Assembly (NCBI GenBank): GCA_039028495.1
Contig: JBCCHY010000001.1
Location: 16,802-80,801, forward strand
Source of the DNA: JBCCHY01 sp039028495
GTDB taxonomy: Bacteria; Patescibacteriota; Saccharimonadia; Saccharimonadales; VXPC01
Direction: 5' to 3'
DNA: 64,000 nt
This document shows positions 33,524 through 41,960 of this stretch, one piece after another. A program made the translations under genes and the position numbers. Within the stretch, counting starts at the first letter, position 1. Every line of letters begins with the position of its first letter. Under the pieces are notes generated by a model, which was given only the letters and a program-made list of their open reading frames with translations, was not told where the DNA came from and did not search any database.

Positions 33524-34614
33524 ATATACAAGTTACTCAGGAAAACTTGTCACGTGCACTCAGCAATGTCTCGCGAGTAGCTACAAGCTCACGTGGTGCA
33601 CTACCTATACTCTCGAACATTCTCATCAAAACGACAGACGGAAGACTAACAATCTCTGCGACTAATCTAGAGATAGCAATAACAGAAGTTATCGGTGCAA
33701 AGGTCATGAGGGAGGGGTCTATTACACTGCCCGCCAAACTTATTCAGGAATATGTCAGCTCTCTACCAAAAGGTACTGTCACGATGGAGCTCGAGGATCA
33801 TAAACTCAAACTATCCTGCGGTGATTACACATCGACGATCAACGGAACACTCGCAGATGACTACCCAGTGATTCCACAGGCAGGAGATAAACACATCTGG
33901 AAGATCAACTCAGCAGTACTCAAGAAAGCTCTGTCGCAGGTAGTATTTGCGGCTAGTTCAGATGATGCGCGTCCTGTACTAACGGGTGTATTGCTACACA
34001 CTGTAGGTGAGGACGTCTTCTTCGCTGCTACAGACAGCTATAGGCTCTCAGAAAAGCGTGTTGGTACAAGCAAGAGTGAGATCAGTCTTCTTATCCCCGG
34101 TAGCTCGCTCAATGACCTACAGCGCATCCTGAGTGATGATGAGGCAGATGTGTTTGTATACGGCGAAGGTGACCAGGTGGCCTTCAAAGTAGGTGATATA
34201 GAGCTGGTATCCAGACTGATAGAGGGTACGTATCCTGACTACCGCAAGCTACTACCTGCCAAATTTGAGAGCTCTGCCGAACTAGAGCGTAGTGAGTACG
34301 TGAGTGCAACAAAACTAGCTAGTCTCTTTGCCCGCGAAAGCGCTGGTGCAATCACTGTTAGCGTCAAACCTGACACAAAGTCTCTCAACATTCAGTCATC
34401 TGCCTCTCAGCTAGGTGAAAACTCTACGTCACTCAGCGCCAGTGTAGAGGGTGATGGAGTGATATCTCTGAACTCTAGATTCTTACTAGACGGATTACAA
34501 TCTCTAGAAGGTGACACGGTACAGATGTCACTTAATGGTAAGCTCGATCCGTGTGTACTGCGGGCGCCTGAGCATGATGACTATCTACACATCATAATGC
34601 CCCTCAAGAGTTAA
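33520..34614 (+). CDS. dnaN: DNA polymerase III sliding clamp (beta)
   Basis: A 364-residue ring-forming clamp. Three DnaN domains are visible: about 1-120 (start MNIQVTQENLSRALSNVSRVA), 128-245 (FAASSDDARPVLTGVLL, then YRLSEKRV) and 246-364 with the end PEHDDYLHIIMPLKS. Residues match the family length. AAAGGAG lies eight bases before ATG as the ribosome-binding site. It is the last gene of the dnaA operon; recF is not adjacent. Confidence 0.96.
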   Translation: MNIQVTQENLSRALSNVSRVATSSRGALPILSNILIKTTDGRLTISATNLEIAITEVIGAKVMREGSITLPAKLIQEYVSSLPKGTVTMELEDHKLKLSCGDYTSTINGTLADDYPVIPQAGDKHIWKINSAVLKKALSQVVFAASSDDARPVLTGVLLHTVGEDVFFAATDSYRLSEKRVGTSKSEISLLIPGSSLNDLQRILSDDEADVFVYGEGDQVAFKVGDIELVSRLIEGTYPDYRKLLPAKFESSAELERSEYVSATKLASLFARESAGAITVSVKPDTKSLNIQSSASQLGENSTSLSASVEGDGVISLNSRFLLDGLQSLEGDTVQMSLNGKLDPCVLRAPEHDDYLHIIMPLKS

Positions 34615-34636
34615 GGAGAGAGGATAATAACTCCCT

Positions 34637-34936
34637 TTAGAGTTTGTAGTAGAGACCAAAGGCACCGACGTGGGTCTCTGTGTTTGTACCAGTAACGGAC
34701 GAATCAAATATGTCACAGGACAGGTCTTCTAGACAGTTAGTTATTGACTCATCCTCTACCTCTACTCTATATCCATAGGGCATGGTCTGAACACTATTGA
34801 TGTTGTAGCCAGTCTCAATTTCTTTACGGAGGTTTTTTGTGTAGTAGTCTTCAAACAGTAGATTTACGCCGTATAAACCTGCAGCTACCACTGATAGAAC
34901 GATTAGTTTAGGTAGTAGCCGAATGAGAAGAAACAT
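34637..34936 (-). CDS. Small anchored protein downstream of a glycosyltransferase
   Basis: A 99-residue protein with a hydrophobic N-terminus (about 5-24, LLPKLIVLSVVAAGLYGVNL) and a short polar outside part with two cysteines (CLEDLSCDIF) that likely form a disulphide. No family recognised. It overlaps the stop of the upstream glycosyltransferase gene by one base, so the two are in one operon. Confidence 0.6.
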   Translation of the reverse strand: MFLLIRLLPKLIVLSVVAAGLYGVNLLFEDYYTKNLRKEIETGYNINSVQTMPYGYRVEVEDESITNCLEDLSCDIFDSSVTGTNTETHVGAFGLYYKL

Positions 34937-36039
34937 TACCCTAGGATCCTATCATAGACAGACTTTGTTTCTTTGGCCATTTTGGACCAAGAGTAGTTCT
35001 TCACTTGTTTCTTCCCATTTGCGACAAGCCTTTTTCGCAAAGCCTCATTACTTAACACTTCGTCTATAGCTGCGTACATCTCATCTGCGTTATTAGGGTC
35101 AAAGTAGTGAGCTGCATCTCCACATATTTCTGGTAAACAAGTGGCGTTACTAGAGACAACAGGGCAGCCACAAACCATGGCCTCTAGATTCATGAGCCCG
35201 AAGCCTTCACTGGTGCTGGCTTGTACGAATGCAGCGGCATTTGAGTATGCCCAGGACAGCTCTTCGTCAGACACAAAACCTAGAAAGTCTACACCGCTAT
35301 AGCTATGTTCTTTGACAATACGTTTTAGCTTGTCCGTGTATTCATTAGGCTTACCTATGATGGCGAGGCGCAGGTCTTTGTGAATTATGCGTAATCTCTG
35401 CAGAGTCTTGATAATTTTCAGCTGACCCTTGTACTTTGAGCTTTGGCCGACGTACATGAGGTACTTTTTACCCACGAGCTTCTTCACAGGTTTTGTCTTT
35501 TCAGGATTTACTTGTCCAGCGGTACCTTCGTGAGTTACAAATACTTTCTGGGGATCCACACCGGTGTAATCGATGAGATCTTTGGCGGTGTAATTCGTTG
35601 GAGCGATGAGCGCATCGTTTCTACGTGAGATAATGCGTAAGAACACCTTAAATATTAGACGCTTGAACTCGTAGTGCAGCACCCCACGGTTGTAGATGCG
35701 TAGATGTATGTAATTTAGGTCATGAACGGTAGATACTTTTTTACCTCGGTAGAGGAGAGGTTGCTGAGGCATCCAGAAATGAACCAAGTCAGGCTTTAAG
35801 TCCCGTAATGTTCGCCACAAGGTCCATTGCTCACGTAGCGTATAGTGAGGTGTGTCTAGGACATAGCTAGAAAAGTTTTTAGATGTTGGTGTCCACGAGT
35901 GAGCACCTTTGAAATCTTCACTATGACCAATGATTATGTAGTCATCTTCTGAATCAATCTTCTCAAGCTCAGTCAGAAGCTCCCTAGCGTAGCGGCCAGT
36001 ACTCGTGCGCATTTTGCGAGCATCAATAACTATTTTCAT
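34936..36039 (-). CDS. GT4-family glycosyltransferase
   Basis: A 367-residue retaining glycosyltransferase of the GT-B fold. Start MKIVIDARKMRTSTGRYARELL (ATG 36039, chosen over an upstream start because a TATACT box ends seven bases before it), acceptor-side helix STVHDLNYIHL, and the C-terminal nucleotide-sugar site with LGFVSDEELSWAYSNAAAFVQASTSEGFG and GLMNLEAMVCGCPVV, including the E-x7-E pattern. It likely adds a sugar in the surface-polymer pathway. It is divergent from the exporter gene at 36113. Confidence 0.9.
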   Translation of the reverse strand: MKIVIDARKMRTSTGRYARELLTELEKIDSEDDYIIIGHSEDFKGAHSWTPTSKNFSSYVLDTPHYTLREQWTLWRTLRDLKPDLVHFWMPQQPLLYRGKKVSTVHDLNYIHLRIYNRGVLHYEFKRLIFKVFLRIISRRNDALIAPTNYTAKDLIDYTGVDPQKVFVTHEGTAGQVNPEKTKPVKKLVGKKYLMYVGQSSKYKGQLKIIKTLQRLRIIHKDLRLAIIGKPNEYTDKLKRIVKEHSYSGVDFLGFVSDEELSWAYSNAAAFVQASTSEGFGLMNLEAMVCGCPVVSSNATCLPEICGDAAHYFDPNNADEMYAAIDEVLSNEALRKRLVANGKKQVKNYSWSKMAKETKSVYDRILG

Positions 36040-36046
36040 AACTACT

Positions 36047-36052
36047 AGTATA
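36047..36052 (-). promoter_or_regulatory. -10 box TATACT, leaderless
   Basis: TATACT on the minus strand, seven bases before ATG 36039. Confidence 0.5.
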
Positions 36053-36097
36053 TATAGCCCCCGCAAAACAAATCCACCATGGTTTGCAAAAGTCCTA

Positions 36098-36103
36098 TAT
36101 AAT
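36098..36103 (+). promoter_or_regulatory. -10 box TATAAT of the exporter operon
   Basis: TATAAT ending nine bases before ATG 36113. The start at 36113 is preferred to one at 36005, which would run over the opposite promoter. Confidence 0.5.
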
Positions 36104-36112
36104 TTGCCAGCA

Positions 36113-36937
36113 ATGATCTCCGGATATATAGACAGGTTAAAAAAACGCTATAGATACTCGCTAGTACTGCTTAGAGAGCTCGTACGTACAGATTTCAAGC
36201 TGCGCTACCAGGATTCAGTACTAGGCTACATGTGGTCTCTGCTAAAGCCGCTATTTATGTTCCTCGTCCTCTACGTCATATTCGTGAGGTTTTTGAAAAT
36301 TGGAAGCAATATTGAGAACTGGCCCGTGGCATTGTTCCTGGGACTAGTGTTATGGGAGTTTTTCAGCGAAGTAACAAAATATGGACTAAAGGCAATTGTT
36401 AACAAGAGAGGCATAATACGAAAGATTAACTTCTCTAAATTCATAATTATGATCGCTAGCAGCATGTCGGCATTCATAAACCTGCTACTTAACATGATTG
36501 TTGTTGCTGTATTTATTATCTTTTCGGACGTTACAGTTACCTGGTCGATACTACTGGTGCCGTTTTTTGTCCTGCAGCTATATGCGTTTGCGCTCGGTGT
36601 GTCGCTGATACTGGCAACTATATATGTAAAGGCCCGGGATATAGATTTTATCTGGGAGATAGTCATGCGGGCGGGATTTTACGCATCAGCAGTCATGTTT
36701 CCGATGACGCGAATCCTTGATGTATCGGAACTCATGGGCAAGCTGCTACTTCTGAACCCAGTTGCGCAGACTATGCAGGACACCAGACATGCACTAGTTG
36801 AGAATATACCCTCGTCGAGCGAGTTATTTGGTAACACATTGCTGGCAGCCACCCCAATCATTCTGTCTTTCGTAATCTTTTTCATCGGAGCTATCTATTT
36901 CAAAAAGAGAGCTCCGATGTTCGCGGAGGAGGTCTAG
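36113..36937 (+). CDS. ABC-2 type polymer exporter, permease
   Basis: A 274-residue membrane part of a polysaccharide or teichoic acid exporter (Wzm/TagG type). Six hydrophobic helices are predicted (about 37-58, 68-85, 108-135, 148-178, 180-195 and 245-264), with the N-terminal motif LLRELVRTDFKLRYQDSVLGYMWSLLKPL characteristic of the family. It pairs with the ATPase that starts four bases after its stop. Confidence 0.9.
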   Translation: MISGYIDRLKKRYRYSLVLLRELVRTDFKLRYQDSVLGYMWSLLKPLFMFLVLYVIFVRFLKIGSNIENWPVALFLGLVLWEFFSEVTKYGLKAIVNKRGIIRKINFSKFIIMIASSMSAFINLLLNMIVVAVFIIFSDVTVTWSILLVPFFVLQLYAFALGVSLILATIYVKARDIDFIWEIVMRAGFYASAVMFPMTRILDVSELMGKLLLLNPVAQTMQDTRHALVENIPSSSELFGNTLLAATPIILSFVIFFIGAIYFKKRAPMFAEEV

Positions 36938-36940
36938 TAT

Positions 36941-37696
36941 ATGGCTAAACGACTATCGAAAAACGTCATGATCAGGGTTGAGGGTCTTCACAAAGAATTT
37001 GTCTTACCTAATCAGAAAAGTGACTCCATCAAAAAGCGGATTACCCAGATATTCAAAAAAAGAGATGGCGGTCATACGTATAACAAAGCGCTGGACGGCA
37101 TAAGTTTTGATATTAACAGAGGTGACTTTTTCGGAATTGTTGGTCGCAACGGTAGCGGTAAAAGTACGTTACTAAAAATAATATCTGAAATTTATCAGCC
37201 AACATCTGGGTCGGTGACCCGTAGAGGTAGTATCGTAGCCTTTATCGAGCTGGGCGTCGGATTTAACCCTCAGCTATCGGGTAGAGATAATGTTTATCTC
37301 AATGGGGCTATGCTAGGGTTTGATCGAGCTCAGGTAGATGAAATGTATGACGATATTGTGGCTTTCGCCGAGCTAGAAAAATTCATGGATCTGGAGCTTA
37401 AAAACTATTCATCGGGAATGCGTGTTAGGCTGGCTTTTTCGATAGCAATTCGCGCTGATGCGGATGTACTGGTTCTCGACGAAGTGCTAGCGGTCGGGGA
37501 CAAGGCTTTCAGGGCAAAATGCTATAACTACTTCCAAAACCTAAAAGACAACAACAAGACAATAATATTCGTAACCCACAGCATGCCTCAGGTAGAAAAG
37601 TACTGTAACAAAGCAATACTAATTGAAAACGGAAAGATAGCGCACGAGGGCAGCGCATCAGAGGTGGCTGAGAAATATCTAGAACTGTTTAGCTGA
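36941..37696 (+). CDS. ABC polymer exporter, ATPase
   Basis: A 251-residue ATPase of the Wzt/TagH type. Walker A GRNGSGKST (about 69-77), the signature NYSSGMRVRLAF (about 150-161), Walker B DVLVLDEVLAVGD (about 173-185) and H-loop FVTHS (about 208-212). The long insert between the N-terminus and Walker A (RITQIFKKRDGGHTYNKALDGIS) is typical of exporters of lipid-linked polymers. It lacks the carbohydrate-binding C-terminal domain of O9a-type Wzt. The stop overlaps the TagF-like gene. Confidence 0.93.
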   Translation: MAKRLSKNVMIRVEGLHKEFVLPNQKSDSIKKRITQIFKKRDGGHTYNKALDGISFDINRGDFFGIVGRNGSGKSTLLKIISEIYQPTSGSVTRRGSIVAFIELGVGFNPQLSGRDNVYLNGAMLGFDRAQVDEMYDDIVAFAELEKFMDLELKNYSSGMRVRLAFSIAIRADADVLVLDEVLAVGDKAFRAKCYNYFQNLKDNNKTIIFVTHSMPQVEKYCNKAILIENGKIAHEGSASEVAEKYLELFS

Positions 37697-39420
37697 TGAG
37701 CAGGACGACCCTATATCTAGATTTTGTCGAGCCACTTGGTAGCGGTCGATTCAAAATAGAAGGATATCTAGGAGGAGGTGGTAGCGCTACCCTCAAAGAC
37801 CTGCAGCTGATGGTTAATGGCAGTAAGCAGGATATAGAGTACGTAAAAAGAAACCAAGAACAAGAAGGCATTGATGGCCACAACCCACTACCTAAAACAA
37901 CATTCACTGCAGAGATAGTCACTAAAGATAAAGCTGTTTTGGCAGCCAGCCTACAGGGCCGCAAGATTGCAATTAAGTGTAATAGATTTACGCGCCTCCC
38001 TAATCTACTCATTGCCTATAAAAAAACGAATGGGCATTTGGTTGTCAGGACAGCTAAGTCAATCAGATTCATACGGTATAGCCGTCCTAAACATGCGTTT
38101 TTAGAGCTTCTGACAATACTGTCGGTTGCGTTCAACTGGCGGCTCGCAACAGCAGCTCAGCGTGTAAGCACGGCAAAGAGCAGAGGTCGCTCGGTGCTGA
38201 GTGAGGGGGCAAAGGGTGTTTTTGTGACCCTCGAATCGATGCTCGAGATCCCCAGGGCTCTGCTGCTGAGACTTATGTATTGGACGTCTGAGTGGCGAAG
38301 CTCAGGGCGGGCGGTCTGGCTTTTTAGCGACAGGGTTACATCTGCAGGTGATAACGGTGAAGCTTTGTTCAGATACGCAGCAGCCCAAAAAGATCTGCCC
38401 GCTGACATATATTTTGTCATTTCTAGAAAAACACAAAGCTACAAAGAGCTACAGCAAATAGGCCGCGTTGTGGCCTACGGTAGCCTCAAGCACCTATTGG
38501 TTTTTCTGCGGGCACATATGGTTATTTCATCCCATGCAGATATAGAGGTGATTAATCCATTCTTGCGTCAGGCCGATAAATACCGGAATTTATTTCGGTT
38601 TAAATTCATTTTTCTGCAACACGGAGTGATACGTCATGACTTATCGTCATGGCTCAACCGCTATAACAGGAACATAGACCTGTTTATAACCAGCTCACAA
38701 GTAGAGTACGACTCCATTCTTTCGAATCCGTATTACTACAGCTCTGACAGCGTGTTGCTCAGTGGACTGCCTAGACATGATAGTTATGAGAGTGCCCCAG
38801 ACAAGACGCTTCTGATTATGCCGACCCATAGGGCCTATCTGCTCAAAGGTAGAGTCTTACGTAGCGGTGCAAGACCCTACAGCGAGAGCTTCAAAGACTC
38901 GCGCTATAGGAACTTTTATAACGATCTGATTAACGACCCTAAACTACACGCTGCACTTGATAGGAATGGTATGCGAGCTGAGTTTTATCTACATCCAGCC
39001 CTAGCAGCGCAGGAAAGAGACTTTAGTGGTAATAAGCACGTAGAGATCATGAGCTATCCTCATAGCTACAGGAGGGCGTATAAGCACGGGTCTATATTAG
39101 TTAGCGACCATTCTAGTGTTATCTTTGACTTTGTGTATCTGAGCAAACCTGTTCTTTACGCTCATTTTGACAATGAAGAGTTCTACGAAAACCACACCTA
39201 TACAAAATCAGACTTCTTCGATGATGAGCGCGACGGGTTTGGACCAGTCTGTACTAGTTATGACGGCTTAGTCGGTGAGCTGATTAAGCAAATAGATGCA
39301 GGCTGCAAACTGAAAGGTGCATATAAAAAACGTGCAGGCAAATATTTTGCATATAAGGATAAGCACAATTCAAAAAGGGTCTATGATGCTATCATAGATA
39401 GAGCAAGACAACAGGGATAG
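37696..39420 (+). CDS. CDP-glycerol glycerophosphotransferase-like polymerase
   Basis: A 574-residue enzyme of the TagF/TagB family, which polymerises poly(glycerol/ribitol phosphate) or adds such units. N-terminal 90 residues are a small beta domain, followed by a membrane-associating region. The catalytic part has FLQHGVIRHDLSSW (about 311-324) with the conserved HG, TSSQVEYDSIL, and VSDHSSVIFDFVYLSKPVLY (about 473-492). The conserved H pair and S-D-x-S-S block are in place. Overlap with the ATPase gene and a one-base gap to the next gene indicate an operon. Confidence 0.88.
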   Translation: MSRTTLYLDFVEPLGSGRFKIEGYLGGGGSATLKDLQLMVNGSKQDIEYVKRNQEQEGIDGHNPLPKTTFTAEIVTKDKAVLAASLQGRKIAIKCNRFTRLPNLLIAYKKTNGHLVVRTAKSIRFIRYSRPKHAFLELLTILSVAFNWRLATAAQRVSTAKSRGRSVLSEGAKGVFVTLESMLEIPRALLLRLMYWTSEWRSSGRAVWLFSDRVTSAGDNGEALFRYAAAQKDLPADIYFVISRKTQSYKELQQIGRVVAYGSLKHLLVFLRAHMVISSHADIEVINPFLRQADKYRNLFRFKFIFLQHGVIRHDLSSWLNRYNRNIDLFITSSQVEYDSILSNPYYYSSDSVLLSGLPRHDSYESAPDKTLLIMPTHRAYLLKGRVLRSGARPYSESFKDSRYRNFYNDLINDPKLHAALDRNGMRAEFYLHPALAAQERDFSGNKHVEIMSYPHSYRRAYKHGSILVSDHSSVIFDFVYLSKPVLYAHFDNEEFYENHTYTKSDFFDDERDGFGPVCTSYDGLVGELIKQIDAGCKLKGAYKKRAGKYFAYKDKHNSKRVYDAIIDRARQQG

Positions 39421-39421
39421 C

Positions 39422-40291
39422 ATGAGCAAAAAAGTCAAAAAGCCAATAGTTGCTGTAGTGACTAGGACTAGAGACAGGCCACTTTTTTTAAAGAGAGCGA
39501 TTAGTTCGATAGCCGAGCAGACGTTTACAGACTATGTGCATGTCATAGTCAATGATGGAGGTGATAGAGAGACGCTCGAGAGCATTATTGGTGATTTAGA
39601 CGCAGCTACTAGGGATAGAATCAGGCTTTTTCACAGAGATTCAGCCAGTCAGGGTCCAGACACAATATTTAGTGAGTCTGCTGATAGAGTCGACTCTGAA
39701 TATATTGTCATGCATGACGATGATGACACGTGGCACCCTGAGTTTCTAGAGCGTACACACGCAGTGCTTAAAACAGGCGCTGTAGGTGTTGCTGTACGGA
39801 CAGACCGTGTCTATGAAAAGGCGACTGAGGACAAAATAGACATAAAATCAAAGATTAGGTATATGCCTGATGTGGACTCAATAAGTCTATACCGACAGTG
39901 CTACGAAAATCTCCTAACACCAATCCTATTTATATACTCCAGAGAAGTTTATGAAACCGTTGGTAAATATGATGACACCATGACCGTTGCAGGTGACTGG
40001 GAGTTCGGCATTCGCTTTTTGAGTAGGTATGACATTGAGTATTTGGATCCTGGCTTTGCACTAGCTAACTATCATCAGCGTGTAAATCGTCGTGACAATA
40101 GCTATGCCCAACACAGTCATAGACAGCAGATAACTAGAGTTACCAACAAATATCTCAGACGTGACCTAGAGAACGGCTCTCTGGGTCTCGGCTACATCAT
40201 TAACAAGCTCCGCTATGATCATGACGACAGAGTCAGACTCCTAAAAAAGCTGACGCCAAAGAGCCTCTACAGGAAGCTGCGAAGAAGATAG
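39422..40291 (+). CDS. GT2-family glycosyltransferase
   Basis: A 289-residue inverting glycosyltransferase of the GT-A fold. Nucleotide-sugar start VAVVTRTRDRPLFLKRAISS, VNDGGD and the DxD-type HDDDDTWHPEF, which bind the metal and sugar nucleotide. The C-terminus is basic. It lies one base after the polymerase stop and three before the first Stealth gene, so it shares the operon and likely decorates or starts the polymer. Confidence 0.9.
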   Translation: MSKKVKKPIVAVVTRTRDRPLFLKRAISSIAEQTFTDYVHVIVNDGGDRETLESIIGDLDAATRDRIRLFHRDSASQGPDTIFSESADRVDSEYIVMHDDDDTWHPEFLERTHAVLKTGAVGVAVRTDRVYEKATEDKIDIKSKIRYMPDVDSISLYRQCYENLLTPILFIYSREVYETVGKYDDTMTVAGDWEFGIRFLSRYDIEYLDPGFALANYHQRVNRRDNSYAQHSHRQQITRVTNKYLRRDLENGSLGLGYIINKLRYDHDDRVRLLKKLTPKSLYRKLRRR

Positions 40292-40294
40292 GTT

Positions 40295-41944
40295 ATGAGT
40301 AGCCGCATTAAAAAGATTGTTCTGCTGATCCTGAAACTAGCAGACATTATGCTAAGTTATCTCATGGTTCCTCTGCAGGTCCAAAAAGGCATTACTGCAG
40401 CCAGAAAGCTTGGCAGGAGAAAGGTCCTGGCCGCGCTGTTTGATGGCCAATTTAACGCATATGAAGAGATCAGCAGAAATACAGAGCTAATCATCTCTGC
40501 CCTTAAGAGAGCTAATATCGACCACATAGTCTTCAAAAGACTAGACCAGACAGTGTCTATTGCCGTCATTGATTCTGCCGATAGGTCACTAGAAGCCGTT
40601 CAGGCGTTAGATCTAGAGGGTTATTATTACGAAACGCATAGGGACAAGAACAACTCACGAATAGGCCGCCTGGCGAGTCGGTTACCAAAAAGGGTGGGTA
40701 GCATACGAGCAATCTCTTTTTACAGACACTTAACAACAGATGGTGCTCGGGCTGTGAATGGTAAACCGTATCAGGTTACACTAGAGTTTTGGACTTCGTT
40801 TAAGCACTCAGGTAGTGGCACTGTGCAGCGTGTCATGGATGAATTCGGGATTAGCGACAAGCAGGCCCTCAAGGGAGCACTCATAGCTTCTATTGGAAAT
40901 GATATCGCTCGCATATTTGCACCTGACACCCAGAAGCGCTCAACCACAAAAATATATGGAAAAAATTATCCGACACTTCAGATTTTCAAAGAAAAGCTCC
41001 TAGCAGAAGTCACGTTCCCTATAGATATTGTGTATACATGGGTTGATGGGTCTGACCCGCTGTGGTTAGAAAAATACGAAGAACACCGCCGGCTAGAAGA
41101 CCCAAACTACTCCAACAACTCCATGTCAAGGTACAGCGATCATGATGAGCTGAGACACTCCCTCAGATCAGCGGAGATGTACGCTCCGTGGGTGCGCAAT
41201 ATCTATATCGTAACCATGGGTCAGAGACCTAAGTGGTTAAAGAAAAGCAGCGGCAAGGTCAAGATTATAGATCACAAGGATGTATTTACAGACCCTAGTG
41301 TGTTGCCTGTGTTTAACTCCCACGCTATTGAGACACAGCTGCATCATATAGACGGTTTGAGCGAGCACTTTTTATACTTGAACGACGACATACTCTTTAC
41401 AAACATGACGAGACCATCGGACTTCTTTTTTGCTAATGGTGTTGCGAGGGTGCAGCCGTCCTCTGCCCAGATAGGCACAGGCAATCCTGTACCGGGTGAG
41501 GTAGCTCCAAGCTCAGCCGGTAAAAATGCCAGAAAACTGCTAAAAAAAGAACTCAGTGTATATATAACAGACAAGTTTCGGCACGTACCTCACCCACAAA
41601 TAAAAACAGCATCACAGGATATAGAAAGGGTTTTTAGCAGACTTGTAGCATCTACTATGAAATCTCGATTCAGAGATCCTAGCGATATACCTTTCACGAG
41701 CATCTTGTCTCAAAGCTACCTCCTAGGTTCAGGTAAAGGAGTCCCGGCGCCCATTCACACAAGAACGATCAATATATCTGACAGAGGATCAGTAAAAGCA
41801 CTACTTGATCTAGAAAGAGACCCTGAATGCAAAACAGTCTGCATAAATGAAGGCACCGACAGAGTTGATAGGGACGTAATTACAGAAAGAATGAGCAGAT
41901 ATCTAGGAAGTAACTTTCCGTTTAAATCCAGGTATGAGATATAG
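40295..41944 (+). CDS. Stealth-family sugar-phosphate transferase 1
   Basis: A 549-residue protein. Residues 240-549 hold the Stealth regions: CR1 FPIDIVYTWVDGSDPLW (about 243-259), CR2 SDHDELRHSLRSAEMYAPWVR, NIYIVTMGQ, SHAIETQLHHIDGLSEHFLYLNDDILF, and the conserved C-terminal block. Stealth proteins transfer hexose-1-phosphate to build phosphodiester-linked capsules. The N-terminal 240 residues are a further conserved region shared with the next gene. Both paralogues follow the exporter and polymerase genes. Confidence 0.88.
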   Translation: MSSRIKKIVLLILKLADIMLSYLMVPLQVQKGITAARKLGRRKVLAALFDGQFNAYEEISRNTELIISALKRANIDHIVFKRLDQTVSIAVIDSADRSLEAVQALDLEGYYYETHRDKNNSRIGRLASRLPKRVGSIRAISFYRHLTTDGARAVNGKPYQVTLEFWTSFKHSGSGTVQRVMDEFGISDKQALKGALIASIGNDIARIFAPDTQKRSTTKIYGKNYPTLQIFKEKLLAEVTFPIDIVYTWVDGSDPLWLEKYEEHRRLEDPNYSNNSMSRYSDHDELRHSLRSAEMYAPWVRNIYIVTMGQRPKWLKKSSGKVKIIDHKDVFTDPSVLPVFNSHAIETQLHHIDGLSEHFLYLNDDILFTNMTRPSDFFFANGVARVQPSSAQIGTGNPVPGEVAPSSAGKNARKLLKKELSVYITDKFRHVPHPQIKTASQDIERVFSRLVASTMKSRFRDPSDIPFTSILSQSYLLGSGKGVPAPIHTRTINISDRGSVKALLDLERDPECKTVCINEGTDRVDRDVITERMSRYLGSNFPFKSRYEI

Positions 41945-41960
41945 TATCTGACAACGCACA

